Positions 19,750 to 28,159 of a DNA stretch of 64,000 bases are shown piece after piece. The first letter of the stretch is position 1; each line of letters begins with the position of its first letter. A program made the translations under genes and the position numbers. Below the pieces are notes generated by a model. It was not told the origin of the DNA, ran no database searches, and saw only the letters and a program-made list of their open reading frames with translations. Origin of the DNA: Streptomyces abyssalis (lineage in GTDB: Bacteria; Actinomycetota; Actinomycetes; Streptomycetales; Streptomycetaceae); the NCBI RefSeq assembly GCF_001751365.1, contig NZ_LJGT01000035.1, positions 674 through 64,673 of the forward strand. Direction: 5' to 3'.

Positions 19750-20406
19750 TCAGCGTGGCGGGCCCCCGCCGGGCAGCAGCGGCCGGACGTCGAGTTCGCC
19801 TGCGCCGCACACCTCGCCCAGCTTCCACTGCGCGGACTTCGCGGTGCGCTGGTCCGGCGGGATCACCCGCACCGCCTCAGGGTCCGGGCACTTCCCGTCG
19901 GAGGGGTCGCCCTCGCCCGGCACGACCGTCCAGTGCAGCCGGGCCGAGGCCTTGCCGCCGGGGGAGAGCGTCAGCTGCCGCGACGGGGTGGAGTCGTCCC
20001 GTACGACCTCGGTCGGGATCTTCCCGCCGTCCTCGCCGGTCAGCTGGAGCCCGGGCCAGCCCTGCGTACGGCAGGCGGCCGGCGAGGAGTTGGTCAGGAC
20101 GAGGGCGGCATAGCGGTTGCCGGCGGCGGGTTGCCCCGGAACCAGCGAGACCGACAGCGCCTTCGTCGTGCACCACGGCGGGCGGCTCTGCGAGTCGCCG
20201 GAGCCTTCCGGACGGCGGGCGCCGTCGTCCTCGGCGTTCTGTGAGCCGGGCTTCTGCGGAGCGGCGGAGCCCGAGCCTGGGCCGTCCACGGATGCGGGCG
20301 AGTCGGACGACGACGAGGATGCGGAACCTCCGGCGCATCCGCTGAGGGTCACGGCGGCGCCGATGGCGAGAGCGGCGAGAACGGAGCGTGCATGGTGATC
20401 TGCCAT
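19750..20406 (-). CDS. DUF4232 lipoprotein
   Basis: 218 residues. Signal peptide with lipobox LSGC (cleavage before about Cys23) places it on the outer face of the membrane. A Ser/Gly/Pro linker (about 25-75) leads to the DUF4232 beta-sandwich (about 76-210), recognised from CTTKALSVSL, a YAALVLTNSSPAACRTQGWPGLQL region and the WTVVPGEG strand, with paired cysteines likely to form disulphides. Function unknown; DUF4232 lipoproteins are abundant in Streptomyces. ATG 20406 has GGAGA upstream on the minus strand. Confidence 0.83.
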   Translation of the reverse strand: MADHHARSVLAALAIGAAVTLSGCAGGSASSSSSDSPASVDGPGSGSAAPQKPGSQNAEDDGARRPEGSGDSQSRPPWCTTKALSVSLVPGQPAAGNRYAALVLTNSSPAACRTQGWPGLQLTGEDGGKIPTEVVRDDSTPSRQLTLSPGGKASARLHWTVVPGEGDPSDGKCPDPEAVRVIPPDQRTAKSAQWKLGEVCGAGELDVRPLLPGGGPPR

Positions 20407-20619
20407 GGGAATCTCCAAGTGCTGCCGTATGGGGGGCTGTTGGGGAACAAGACGCAATGTTCCGGGCATTCGGTTCCTGCATACCCTTCGCGCGGCCCCC
20501 TGAGGCCGGGCTCATCCTCAGGGAGGAGGCTCCACCCGCCGCCCACCTCCCGTCGGGGGACGCGCATATGCCCCGTGACGGGGATGTGTGGCGGGATGTG
20601 CATGTGATGTGGTGCTGCT

Positions 20620-21171
20620 GTGGACACCAGTACGCCCCCAGCGCCTCCCGGCAGCACGGCCGGCGCGGTGATCGAGGACCGGCTCAGCGAACAGCTGGGC
20701 GCGGTCGTCGCGACCGCGCGCCGGCGCGCTGCGCGGGGCGGCGACCGCGAGGTGGACACGGCGCACCTGCTGCACAGCCTTCTCGAATCGGACCCCGTCG
20801 TACGGGCGTTCCTCGGCGGCGGAGGTGCGCAGACCGCGAAACTGCTCGGCTATCTCGCCCAGCGCAGCATCGGCTACGGGCTGCGCTGGCGGCACACGGT
20901 GGAGACCGGCGGCCCGCATGCGCGCACCACGGATGCCCCCTTCGTGGCCGGCTGGTCGCCGGCCGCCGCCGTGGCGATGGCGGTGGCACTGGATCGTGCC
21001 TCCGCACGGGGGGAGGCGCGCGCGGACGCCGTCGATCTCTTCGCCGGCCTGGCGGCCGATACGGACTGCCGCGCCGCCGAGGTGCTGCGTACCGCGGGAG
21101 TCGACGTGACGGGGCTCGCCGCCGGACTCGATGTCAGGTGTATACGGGGTGACACTCCTGTCGGCGGTTGA
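20620..21171 (+). CDS. Clp N-terminal-domain protein (ClpR fold, no ATPase)
   Basis: 183 residues. It has the double Clp-N repeat seen at the start of ClpA/ClpC: helix pair around VATARRRAARGGDREVDTAHLLHSLLES (about 26-53) and a second around AAVAMAVALDRASARG..VDLFAGLAAD (about 115-150). There is no AAA+ domain, so it cannot be an unfoldase; it may bind N-terminal or phospho-arginine degron-like ligands, or modulate ClpC. The GTG start at 20620 has no clear ribosome site. It is divergent from the DUF4232 lipoprotein (213-bp shared upstream region) and 12 bp ahead of the EamA transporter. Confidence 0.78.
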   Translation: MDTSTPPAPPGSTAGAVIEDRLSEQLGAVVATARRRAARGGDREVDTAHLLHSLLESDPVVRAFLGGGGAQTAKLLGYLAQRSIGYGLRWRHTVETGGPHARTTDAPFVAGWSPAAAVAMAVALDRASARGEARADAVDLFAGLAADTDCRAAEVLRTAGVDVTGLAAGLDVRCIRGDTPVGG

Positions 21172-21183
21172 CATGATGACCGC

Positions 21184-22209
21184 ATGCACGACACCACTCC
21201 GCCGGGCGGCCGGCATGCCCGCGGTCGCAGCCTCGGGCTGACGCTCGCGCTCGTATCCGCCTTCGCGTTCGGGGGGTCCGGGCCTGCCGCCAAGCCCCTG
21301 ATCGAGGCCGGTCTCGAACCGCTGCATGTGACCTGGCTCCGGGCGGCGGGCGCTGCCTGCCTCCTGCTGCCCCTCGCCTGGCGGCACCGCGCGCTCATGC
21401 GTGAACGTCCCGGACTGCTCCTGGGGTTCGGGCTGCTGGCCGTGGCCGGCGTGCAGGCCTGCTACTTCGCGGCGCTCTCCCGCATCCCGGTCGGCGTCGC
21501 GCTCCTCATCGAGTATCTCGCTCCCGCACTGGTGCTGGGGTGGGTGCGGTTCGTGCAGCGGCGGCCGGTCAGCCGGGCCGCGGGGGTGGGTGTCGTCCTC
21601 GCGGTCGGCGGCCTGGCCTGCGTGGTGCGGGTGTGGTCCGGGCTCACGCTCGATCTGCTGGGCCTGCTGCTGGCGCTGGGCGCCGCCTGCTGCCAGGTGG
21701 GCTACTTCGTGCTCTCGGACCACGGCAGTGACGGGAAGGACGGCCGCCTGCCCCCGGATCCGCTCGGCGTGATCGCGTACGGGCTGCTGACCGGCGCGCT
21801 TGTGCTGACCGTGATCGCGAGGCCCTGGGAGATGCGGTGGCAGGTGCTGGGCGGGCCCGCCTCCCTGGACGGCAGTACGGTGCCGGCGGCCGTCCTGCTG
21901 GGATGGATCGTGCTGGTGGCGACCGTCGCTGCGTATCTGACCGGAGTCGTCTCGGTGCGGCGGCTCTCACCGCAGGTCGCAGGCGTCGTGGCGTGCCTCG
22001 AAGCCGTCATCGCGACGGTGCTCGCCTGGGTGCTCCTCGGCGAACGCCTCGCCGCCGTACAGCTCGTGGGCGGTGCGGTCGTGCTCCTGGGAGCCTTCAT
22101 CGCGCAGAGCTCGGCCCCGAAACAGCAGCAGCACGAACCGGTGGCCTCCGGCGGAGCGGAGAGCCCTGCCGGTGCGGGCGACGTCCTGCCGGACGACGCC
22201 CGCACCTGA
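21184..22209 (+). CDS. EamA/DMT-family transporter
   Basis: 341 residues, about ten membrane helices in two EamA halves (roughly 15-145 and 155-300). Landmarks are a FAFGGSGPAAKPLIEAGL start region and PQVAGVVACLEAVIATVLAWVLLGE, the typical end of the second half. Metabolite or amino-acid export is the usual role; the substrate is not predictable. The tail of about 40 residues is hydrophilic. It starts 12 bp after the Clp-N gene and is probably cotranscribed. Confidence 0.85.
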   Translation: MHDTTPPGGRHARGRSLGLTLALVSAFAFGGSGPAAKPLIEAGLEPLHVTWLRAAGAACLLLPLAWRHRALMRERPGLLLGFGLLAVAGVQACYFAALSRIPVGVALLIEYLAPALVLGWVRFVQRRPVSRAAGVGVVLAVGGLACVVRVWSGLTLDLLGLLLALGAACCQVGYFVLSDHGSDGKDGRLPPDPLGVIAYGLLTGALVLTVIARPWEMRWQVLGGPASLDGSTVPAAVLLGWIVLVATVAAYLTGVVSVRRLSPQVAGVVACLEAVIATVLAWVLLGERLAAVQLVGGAVVLLGAFIAQSSAPKQQQHEPVASGGAESPAGAGDVLPDDART

Positions 22210-22247
22210 CGAGCCCATGCGCCTCGTGAGCCGGACAATCCCCCGGA

Positions 22248-22931
22248 TCAGCGGTTCTTGAGGTAACCGGGCAGTGCCGTGCCGGGGGTCAGGTCCTCGG
22301 CGGGCAGAGGAGTGCCGTATGTGCGGCCGACGGGGACGACGCCGCTCCAGTAGGGCAGTCCGGCATCCTCCGGGTCGTCACCCGGCCCGCCCTCGCGGAC
22401 CTTCGCGGAGACCTCTTCCAGGTCGAGGCGGAGAACGGCGGTCGCGGCCAGCTCCTTGGCGTCGGCGGGGCGGGAGTCGGCCGCACGGCCGGGCACCACG
22501 CCGTCGACCAGCGCGTCGAGGGCGGCGGTGAGTTCGCCGCGCTCCGTGACGCGGCGGGCCGTCCCGTGGACGACGACGGAACGGTAGTTGAGCGAGTGGT
22601 GGAAGGCCGCGCGGGCGAGCACGAGCCCGTCGAGGCGGGTGACGGTCACACAGACCTGCAGTCCCGGTTCACCGTCGGCCTCCCGCAGCGGGCGCGAGCC
22701 GGTGGACCCGTGCAGATACAGACACTCGCCCTTGCGCGCGTACAGCGTGGGCAGGACCACCGGCGCGCCGTCGCGTACGAAGCCGAGGTGGCAGATGTAG
22801 TCCTCGTCGAGGATCGAATGCACCAACTCCCGGTCGTACGAGGCGCGTTCGCGGTGCCGGGTCGGGACGCTGCGCTCGGTTCGGGCATACGAGTCGGGGG
22901 AGGGGCCGGGGGAAGGGACGGTGTACGTCAA
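22248..22931 (-). CDS. Pyridoxamine 5'-phosphate oxidase-family FMN protein
   Basis: 227 residues, split beta-barrel of the PNPOx/NimA-like type. Visible features are the RELVHSILDEDYICHLGFV opening (about 34-52), LYLHGSTGSRPLR (about 71-83) that would hold FMN phosphate, and FHHSLNYRSVVVHG (about 112-125). It could be an F420/FMN oxidoreductase; true PdxH activity is unlikely from length and motifs. It is divergent from a MocR regulator, the arrangement expected if the MocR controls it. AAGGAGAG precedes the ATG at 22931. Confidence 0.82.
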   Translation of the reverse strand: MTYTVPSPGPSPDSYARTERSVPTRHRERASYDRELVHSILDEDYICHLGFVRDGAPVVLPTLYARKGECLYLHGSTGSRPLREADGEPGLQVCVTVTRLDGLVLARAAFHHSLNYRSVVVHGTARRVTERGELTAALDALVDGVVPGRAADSRPADAKELAATAVLRLDLEEVSAKVREGGPGDDPEDAGLPYWSGVVPVGRTYGTPLPAEDLTPGTALPGYLKNR

Positions 22932-22941
22932 GGAACTCTCC

Positions 22942-22984
22942 TTGCGCTCAACTTTGTACTAGTGCATAATCATGTTTGTGCTAG
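22942..22984. promoter_or_regulatory. MocR-type operator with embedded promoter
   Basis: TTGCGC (22942-22947), 17-bp spacer, CATAAT (22965-22970) gives a good promoter towards the MocR gene, with transcription starting at or near GTG 22978. Direct repeats TTTGTACTAG (22953-22962) and TTTGTGCTAG (22975-22984), 9/10 identical and 22 bp apart, flank the -10 box, as expected for a MocR dimer site. Confidence 0.65.
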
Positions 22985-24315
22985 GAGAATATCGGATCGA
23001 GGGCCGTCGCGCAGCCGAGATCGCGGCGAGCGTGGAGAACGGTGTGCGTACGGGCGGCCTCGACGCGGGGCAACTCCTGCCTCCCATGCGGGAGTTGGCG
23101 CAAGATCTGGGCGTCAACGCGAACACTGTCGCGGCCGCCTACCGGACCTTGCGCGAACGCGGACTGATCGAGACCGCGGGACGCCGCGGCAGCCGCGTAC
23201 GCCCGCGGCCGGCGGTCTCGATCACCCCACGGGAGGCCATCCGCGCCGAAGTGCCGGACGGGTGCGTGGACATCTCCACCGGCAACCCCGACACCGGCCT
23301 CCTGCCGGCACTGCACACGGCGCTGGCGTCGGCCGCGGAGAACGCCGCCCGCCGCAGCGCGCTGTACGGCGACCCCGCGGTGAGCGAACCTCTCGCCCGC
23401 GCGGCACGCCGCATGCTCGACGAGGACGGCGTGCCCGGCGGGCCGGTCGCGGTGACCTCGGGCGCGCTCGACGCCATCGAGCGGGTGCTCGCGGCGCATC
23501 TGCGCCCGGGAGACGCGGTCGCCGTCGAGGACCCGGGCTGGGGCAGCCTGCTCGACCTGGTCCCCGCCCTCGGGTTGAGGACACTGCCCGTGACCGTCGA
23601 CGACCTCGGGCCGCTGCCCGGCGAAGCGGCACGCGCGCTGCGCGAGGGCGCCCGCGCCCTGATCGTCACCGCCCGCGCGCAGAACCCCACCGGTGCCGCG
23701 GTGAGCCCCGAACGTGCCGGGCGGCTGCGCGAAGTGCTCGCCGCACACCCCGGGACGCTGCTCATCGAGGACGACCACGGGCACGGCATCGTCGAGGAGC
23801 CGCTCAACACCCTTGCGGGGCCCACGGATCACTGGGCTCTGGTGCGGTCCACGGCGAAGGCGTACGGGCCGGACCTGCGCCTGGCGGTCGTCACCGGCGA
23901 CGAGCTCACCCTCGGCCGCCTGCGCGGCCGTCAGCTGCTGGGGCCGGGCTGGGTCAGCCACCTGCTGCAGGACGCCGTGCTGTACCTGTGGGAGACGGGG
24001 GCGGTCGACGTCGCCTCGGTGGCCCGCTCATACGGACAGCGCCGGGACGCGCTGGTACGGGCGCTCCGGGAGCGCGGCGTCGAGGCGCACGGGCGAAGCG
24101 GCATGAACGTGTGGGTGCCGGTGCCGGACGAGACGGGCGCCGCCGCGCGCCTGATGCAGTCGGGATGGGCGGTGGCCCCGGGGGCGCGGTTCCGGCTCAC
24201 GTCGCCCCCCGGAGTGCGCCTGACCGTCTCCCCGCTGACGGTGGGGAGCGCGCAGGAGCTGGCCGCCGCGGTGGCGGCCGCGCTCCGGCCGGCCGCGGCG
24301 CGGCGCTACGACTGA
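22978..24315 (+). CDS. MocR/PdxR-type regulator: GntR helix-turn-helix fused to aminotransferase domain
   Basis: 445 residues. Residues 1-75 form a GntR winged helix (LPPMRELAQDLGVNANTVAAAYRTL); residues about 95-445 are a fold-type I PLP domain with YGDP, NPTG (ARAQNPTGAAV) and a lysine in the RSTAKAYGPDLRLAVVTG segment. MocR proteins sense PLP or its derivatives and act as regulators, usually without transaminase activity. The likely target is the divergent PPOX gene. The start is GTG 22978, not ATG 22972, because the -10 box CATAAT ends at 22970, which makes the mRNA leaderless. A 16-bp tandem repeat begins in its last codons. Confidence 0.87.
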   Translation: MLGEYRIEGRRAAEIAASVENGVRTGGLDAGQLLPPMRELAQDLGVNANTVAAAYRTLRERGLIETAGRRGSRVRPRPAVSITPREAIRAEVPDGCVDISTGNPDTGLLPALHTALASAAENAARRSALYGDPAVSEPLARAARRMLDEDGVPGGPVAVTSGALDAIERVLAAHLRPGDAVAVEDPGWGSLLDLVPALGLRTLPVTVDDLGPLPGEAARALREGARALIVTARAQNPTGAAVSPERAGRLREVLAAHPGTLLIEDDHGHGIVEEPLNTLAGPTDHWALVRSTAKAYGPDLRLAVVTGDELTLGRLRGRQLLGPGWVSHLLQDAVLYLWETGAVDVASVARSYGQRRDALVRALRERGVEAHGRSGMNVWVPVPDETGAAARLMQSGWAVAPGARFRLTSPPGVRLTVSPLTVGSAQELAAAVAAALRPAAARRYD

Positions 24316-24364
24316 CCGGCGCTGCGACTGCCCGGCGCTGCGACTGACCGGCGCTGCGACTGGC
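24301..24364. repeat. Four tandem 16-bp repeats across the MocR stop codon
   Basis: Unit CGGCGCTGCGACTGAC, at 24301, 24317, 24333 and 24349; copies differ at one or two positions. The first copy encodes the last codons and stop of the MocR protein. Confidence 0.85.
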
Positions 24365-24422
24365 CCGCGCCAGGAACGACCGCGCCGCGGCCGAGGCGCG
24401 CCCGTCGGGCTGGTCGCGCGCC

Positions 24423-24488
24423 GTGCCGCACGCCAAGGCGCCCCGGCCGCGTACGTGCCCGCGGCCGGGGCGCCTTGGCGTGCGGCAC
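24423..24488. terminator. Perfect 29-bp hairpin between converging genes
   Basis: Arms 24423-24451 and 24460-24488 are perfect reverse complements of 29 bp around an 8-nt loop (TACGTGCC). It lies between the MocR stop and the Rieske stop (24493) and should terminate both directions. No T-run. Confidence 0.75.
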
Positions 24489-24492
24489 CGGC

Positions 24493-24945
24493 TCAGCCGT
24501 CGGCGAGGTGGATCTTGCCGCCCTTGACGGAGACCTGCGCCGCCGGAAGCGGCTTGGTCGCGGGACCGCCCTTGACGCTGCCGTCCGAGATGTCGAACTT
24601 GCTGTCGTGACAGGGGCAGATGATCACGCCGCCCTTGACCTCGGCGACCGAGCAGCCCTTGTGCGTGCACGTCGCGGAGAAGGCCTTGTACTCCGACCCG
24701 CTGGGACGGGTCACGACGACTTTCTGCTCCTTGAAGACCTTGCCGCCGCCCTCGGGGATCTCGGCGGCCTCACCGAGTTCGCCCTTGGCTGCCCCGCCGC
24801 CCTCCTCGCTGCCGCCGTCGCCGCCTGCGTTCTCGTCGCTGCCGGAGCTCTCACCGCCGCCGGAGCCGCACGCGGCGAGAGTGACGGCGGCCGAGGCGGC
24901 GCCCGCCGCGGCGAGCACGGACCTGCGGGTGGTCGATGCTGACAT
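24493..24945 (-). CDS. Rieske [2Fe-2S] lipoprotein, Tat-type signal
   Basis: 150 residues. The signal peptide begins with twin arginines (TTRRSVLAAAG) and ends in a lipobox-like LAAC (about Cys26), so a folded, cofactor-loaded lipoprotein exported by Tat is likely. A 35-residue Gly/Ser/Glu linker follows. The Rieske domain (about 65-150) has CTHKGC and CPCHDSKFD: Cys/His ligands plus the extra cysteine pair typical of high-potential Rieske proteins. Electron-transfer partner unknown. ATG 24945 has AGGA 8 nt upstream; longer starts (24954, 25005) are less likely. It starts 69 bp after the S9 peptidase gene, same strand. Confidence 0.87.
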   Translation of the reverse strand: MSASTTRRSVLAAAGAASAAVTLAACGSGGGESSGSDENAGGDGGSEEGGGAAKGELGEAAEIPEGGGKVFKEQKVVVTRPSGSEYKAFSATCTHKGCSVAEVKGGVIICPCHDSKFDISDGSVKGGPATKPLPAAQVSVKGGKIHLADG

Positions 24946-25014
24946 GGGGAACATCCTGTTCTCTCGGGAGCTGCACGCGTTGCCTCTGGTCAGGGAATCC
25001 TGCACAGGCGCTCG

Positions 25015-27234
25015 TCAGGTGCGAAGGGCTTTGTCAAGAAAAAGCAATTGCGCCGGGAGCAACCGCTCGGCCGTGACCGGGTCGCCTACGATGTGCGACT
25101 GCCCGGGCAGCGGCAGTACCGAGTGCTCGCGTCCGGCGGCCAGCAGCGCCGCCGACATGCGCAGAGTATGGGCGAAGGCCACGTTGTCGTCGGCCGTTCC
25201 GTGCACCAGCAGCAGCGGACGCCGCAGCAGATGCGCGTCCCGGGTCAGGGTGCAGCGGTCGTAGTTCTCCGGGTGCTCGGCGGGGTGTCCCAGGAAGCGT
25301 TCCTTCCAGTGCGTGTCGTACAGCCTGGGGTCGATGGACGGAGCGCCGGCGACCGCCGCGTGAAAGGTCTCCGGGTGCCGCAGGACGGCTGCCGTGGCGA
25401 GCGCGCCCCCGTAGGACCAGCCCTGGATGCCGACCCGTGCCGTGTCCAGGTACGGACGCGCCGCGGCGGCCGCTCGCAGGGCGTCGGCCTGGTCCTCCAG
25501 CACCGGTGTGAACTGGTCGCCCCGGACCGCCTTCTCCCACGCGGGACCCCGGCCCGGAGTGCCCCGCCCGTCGGTCACCAGCACTGCGTATCCGTGCTCC
25601 GCGAACCACTGCGCCACGAGTGCATGCCAGATGCGTGCCCGTACCACCAGTTGCATCCCCGGTCCGCTGTACGGGGCGAGCAGCACCGGGAGCGGGGAGG
25701 AGTCGGGGGCAGCGGGCTCGTACCAGCTGGGCAGGAACAGCGCACTGCGCAGGCGCCGTTCGCCCAGGGTCAGCAGTTCCGGCCGCGGCCGGAGAGAGGG
25801 CTCCTCGACGAGGGAGCGGACGGTGCCCGCGGCCGTGCCGTCGCGCAGCACGGTCACCCGCGGGCCGTCCGGTGTGAGGCTGTGGAGCACCGTCGTGCCG
25901 CCGCGCAGCACCGCCGAGTGCAGCCCCGGACCGTCGCTGATCCGCACGGTGCCGGCCTCCGGGGACCAGGACCATACGTGCCTCTCGAGTGGGTCCTCGC
26001 TCGCGCTGAAGAGCACCGTCTCCCCGTCGGTTCCCAGGACGCCCGAGACCTGCAGCGCGGGCGGCGTCACCACGTGCCCGCCGACACACAGCCTCCTGGT
26101 GTCCTCGCTCTCCCGCGCGGTGACGAGGGCTCCCGACGCGGTCCGGCAGTACGCGCCCGGCAGCAGCTCCACCCAGTGCTGGTCGTGCTGCCGCTCCAGT
26201 TCCCGCGTGGCTCCGGTCGCCGCGTCGACGGCGAGGGTCAGCAGGGTGCGCTGGTCGCGGCTCTGAACGGTGAGGAGAGGGCCGTGCGCGTCCCAGCCCG
26301 CCGCGGCCACGTACTCGAACGCGCGGCGGTCCCAGTCCACTTCGGTGCCCGTCCCGTCCAGGCGCAGCAGGTGGAGAGAGATGTCGGCGTTCGCCGTACC
26401 CGCCTCCGGATAGTGCTGGGGCCGCGGTGCTCGTGCCGGGTCCGCCGGGTCGCCGAGGAAGCGGACGCACACGTCCGTGTTGTCCACGCGGGCGACCAGC
26501 AGTGCGCGGCCGTCGGGAGCCCACCAGTGGCCGCGTGCGCGTCCCAGCGATTCCTCCGAGACGTGGTCGGTCAGTCCGTAGGTCACCTTCCCCGCCTCGC
26601 CTTCGCCGGGGCCCGCGAGGCGGCGGTCGCCGGTGCCGTCCGTCCGCACGACGTGCAGCGCGCCGCGGGTGACGTAGGCGACGAGCCGTCCGTCGGGGGA
26701 GAGCCGCGGATCGACGGCGGGGCCCGCGGCCGGTACGGGGAAGGGCCCGCCCCGGCCGGGCCGCGCCGGCACCGCCCACAGGGCGCCGTCGAGGGCGAGG
26801 ACGGCCAGCTCCGCCGCGTCGTCCACGGCGTAGCCGGTCACGCCGGTCGACAGGTCGCGGTCCCTCTCCCTGCGGGCTGCCTCCTCGGGCGTGGGTTCCG
26901 CGGGCCCGGACCCGGCAACGGCCTGCAGCACGGCCGGATCGGCCAGCAGATGTTCGCCGCCGTCCGCCTCCCGTACCCACAGCCCGCCGGAAGGGTCGGT
27001 TCCGCTGCGTGTACGCAGGAAGAGCACGCGCTCCCCGTCCGGCGTGACGGTCACGTGGCGCACCGCCCCCAGTGAGAAGCGCCGGGACCGGGCGAACTGC
27101 GCGGGGAAGGCGTCAACGGCCTCAGGCGGAAACGGGCCGCCGGCCGCACTGGAACCGCCGGAAGCACCGGAGTCACCCCGACCCCCGTGGGCATCGGGGG
27201 CATCCGAAGCACCGGAAGAACGTGATGGAGTCAT
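25015..27234 (-). CDS. S9-family (prolyl oligopeptidase/DPP IV-like) serine peptidase
   Basis: 739 residues. Residues about 30-460 are the beta-propeller (with DPP IV-type WSPEAGTVRISDGPG and HYPEAGTANADISLHLL landmarks); the alpha/beta-hydrolase domain follows. The triad is visible: Ser in GWSYGGALA (about 590), Asp in HGTADDNVAF (about 675) and His in PGQSHIVGDP (about 708). No signal peptide, so probably cytoplasmic; hydrolyses short peptides, specificity unknown. The N-terminal 25 residues are Ser/Gly-rich. The last ten codons are unusually AT-rich for this genome. ATG 27234 lacks a strong ribosome site. Probably cotranscribed with the Rieske gene. Confidence 0.87.
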   Translation of the reverse strand: MTPSRSSGASDAPDAHGGRGDSGASGGSSAAGGPFPPEAVDAFPAQFARSRRFSLGAVRHVTVTPDGERVLFLRTRSGTDPSGGLWVREADGGEHLLADPAVLQAVAGSGPAEPTPEEAARRERDRDLSTGVTGYAVDDAAELAVLALDGALWAVPARPGRGGPFPVPAAGPAVDPRLSPDGRLVAYVTRGALHVVRTDGTGDRRLAGPGEGEAGKVTYGLTDHVSEESLGRARGHWWAPDGRALLVARVDNTDVCVRFLGDPADPARAPRPQHYPEAGTANADISLHLLRLDGTGTEVDWDRRAFEYVAAAGWDAHGPLLTVQSRDQRTLLTLAVDAATGATRELERQHDQHWVELLPGAYCRTASGALVTARESEDTRRLCVGGHVVTPPALQVSGVLGTDGETVLFSASEDPLERHVWSWSPEAGTVRISDGPGLHSAVLRGGTTVLHSLTPDGPRVTVLRDGTAAGTVRSLVEEPSLRPRPELLTLGERRLRSALFLPSWYEPAAPDSSPLPVLLAPYSGPGMQLVVRARIWHALVAQWFAEHGYAVLVTDGRGTPGRGPAWEKAVRGDQFTPVLEDQADALRAAAAARPYLDTARVGIQGWSYGGALATAAVLRHPETFHAAVAGAPSIDPRLYDTHWKERFLGHPAEHPENYDRCTLTRDAHLLRRPLLLVHGTADDNVAFAHTLRMSAALLAAGREHSVLPLPGQSHIVGDPVTAERLLPAQLLFLDKALRT

Positions 27235-27316
27235 GCGCGAAGGATGGCACCGCACGCCGCCCGGACGCCGTGAATATCGAGCGGTGCCGGCGAGGGGCGG
27301 CGGCTAGCCTGAGCGG

Positions 27317-28159
27317 ATGCTGCGCGAAGTCACCGCGACCCGGTACGTCACCCCGCTGCGGGAGGGCGGTTCGCTGCCCGGAATCGTCGAGGCGGACGAT
27401 CTCGGCACGTACGTCATGAAGTTCACGGGCGCGGGGCAGGGCCGCAAGACTCTGGTTGCGGAGGTCCTCGCGGGCCGGCTCGCTCAGCGCCTCGGGCTGC
27501 GCGTGCCCGAACTCGTACGCATCAAGCTGGACCCCGTCATCGGCCGGAGCGAACCGGACGAGGAGGTCCAGGCCCTGCTGAAGGCCAGCGGCGGACTCAA
27601 CCTCGGCATGGACTTCCTGCCCGGGTCGCTCGGGCTCGATCCGCTGGCCTTCCGCGTGAGCGCGGCCGAGGCGGGCCGGCTCGTATGGTTCGACGCGCTG
27701 ACGGGCAACGTCGACAGGTCCTGGCGCAACCCGAACCTGCTGGTCTGGCACGGCGCGATGTGGCTCATCGACCACGGTGCGACGATGATCTGGCATCACA
27801 ACTGGCCCTCCGCACAGGCCTCTTCAGGCAGGCCGTACGACGCCTCGGACCATGTGCTCACCCCGTTCGCGCCCGATGTGGCCGCGGCCGCCGCGGAGTT
27901 GGCGCCGCTGGTGACCGAGTCGCTGCTCGCCGAGTGCGCGGCGGAGGTCCCCGACGAGTGGCTCACCGACGAGCCGGGGTTCACGGACCCCGGCGAGCTG
28001 CGCGACGCCTACGTACGGGCGCTCTTCGCGCGCGTCGCCGGCCTGGACGAGCGCATCACGCTCGGCGAGCCGAGCCAGGACGGCCCGTCGAGGGCTCCCG
28101 GGTGGCTGACGGAGGGATGGCCGCACGGTCAGCGGGACAAGCGGGGAGCGCGGCGGTGA
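27317..28159 (+). CDS. HipA-family kinase (small HipA_2 type)
   Basis: 280 residues, about 160 shorter than classical HipA. The kinase features are an N-lobe lysine in TYVMKFTG (about 34-41), an acidic helix GRKTLVAEVLAGRLAQRLG (about 45-63), a catalytic loop GNVDRSWRNPNLLVW (about 132-146) and a DFG-like WLIDHGA (about 150-156). HipA enzymes phosphorylate proteins or tRNA synthetases; whether this one is toxic is not known. No HipB-like antitoxin is adjacent. Its stop overlaps the GTG start of the DUF3037 gene (GTGA), so the two are translated together. Confidence 0.82.
   Translation: MLREVTATRYVTPLREGGSLPGIVEADDLGTYVMKFTGAGQGRKTLVAEVLAGRLAQRLGLRVPELVRIKLDPVIGRSEPDEEVQALLKASGGLNLGMDFLPGSLGLDPLAFRVSAAEAGRLVWFDALTGNVDRSWRNPNLLVWHGAMWLIDHGATMIWHHNWPSAQASSGRPYDASDHVLTPFAPDVAAAAAELAPLVTESLLAECAAEVPDEWLTDEPGFTDPGELRDAYVRALFARVAGLDERITLGEPSQDGPSRAPGWLTEGWPHGQRDKRGARR

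Noticed and set aside
21168..21173. TTGACA before the EamA gene
   Set aside because: Only 10 bp before the ATG, leaving no room for a -10 box upstream of the start.
25048..27075. 675-residue open frame on the plus strand
   Set aside because: Antisense of the S9 peptidase, which has an intact catalytic triad.
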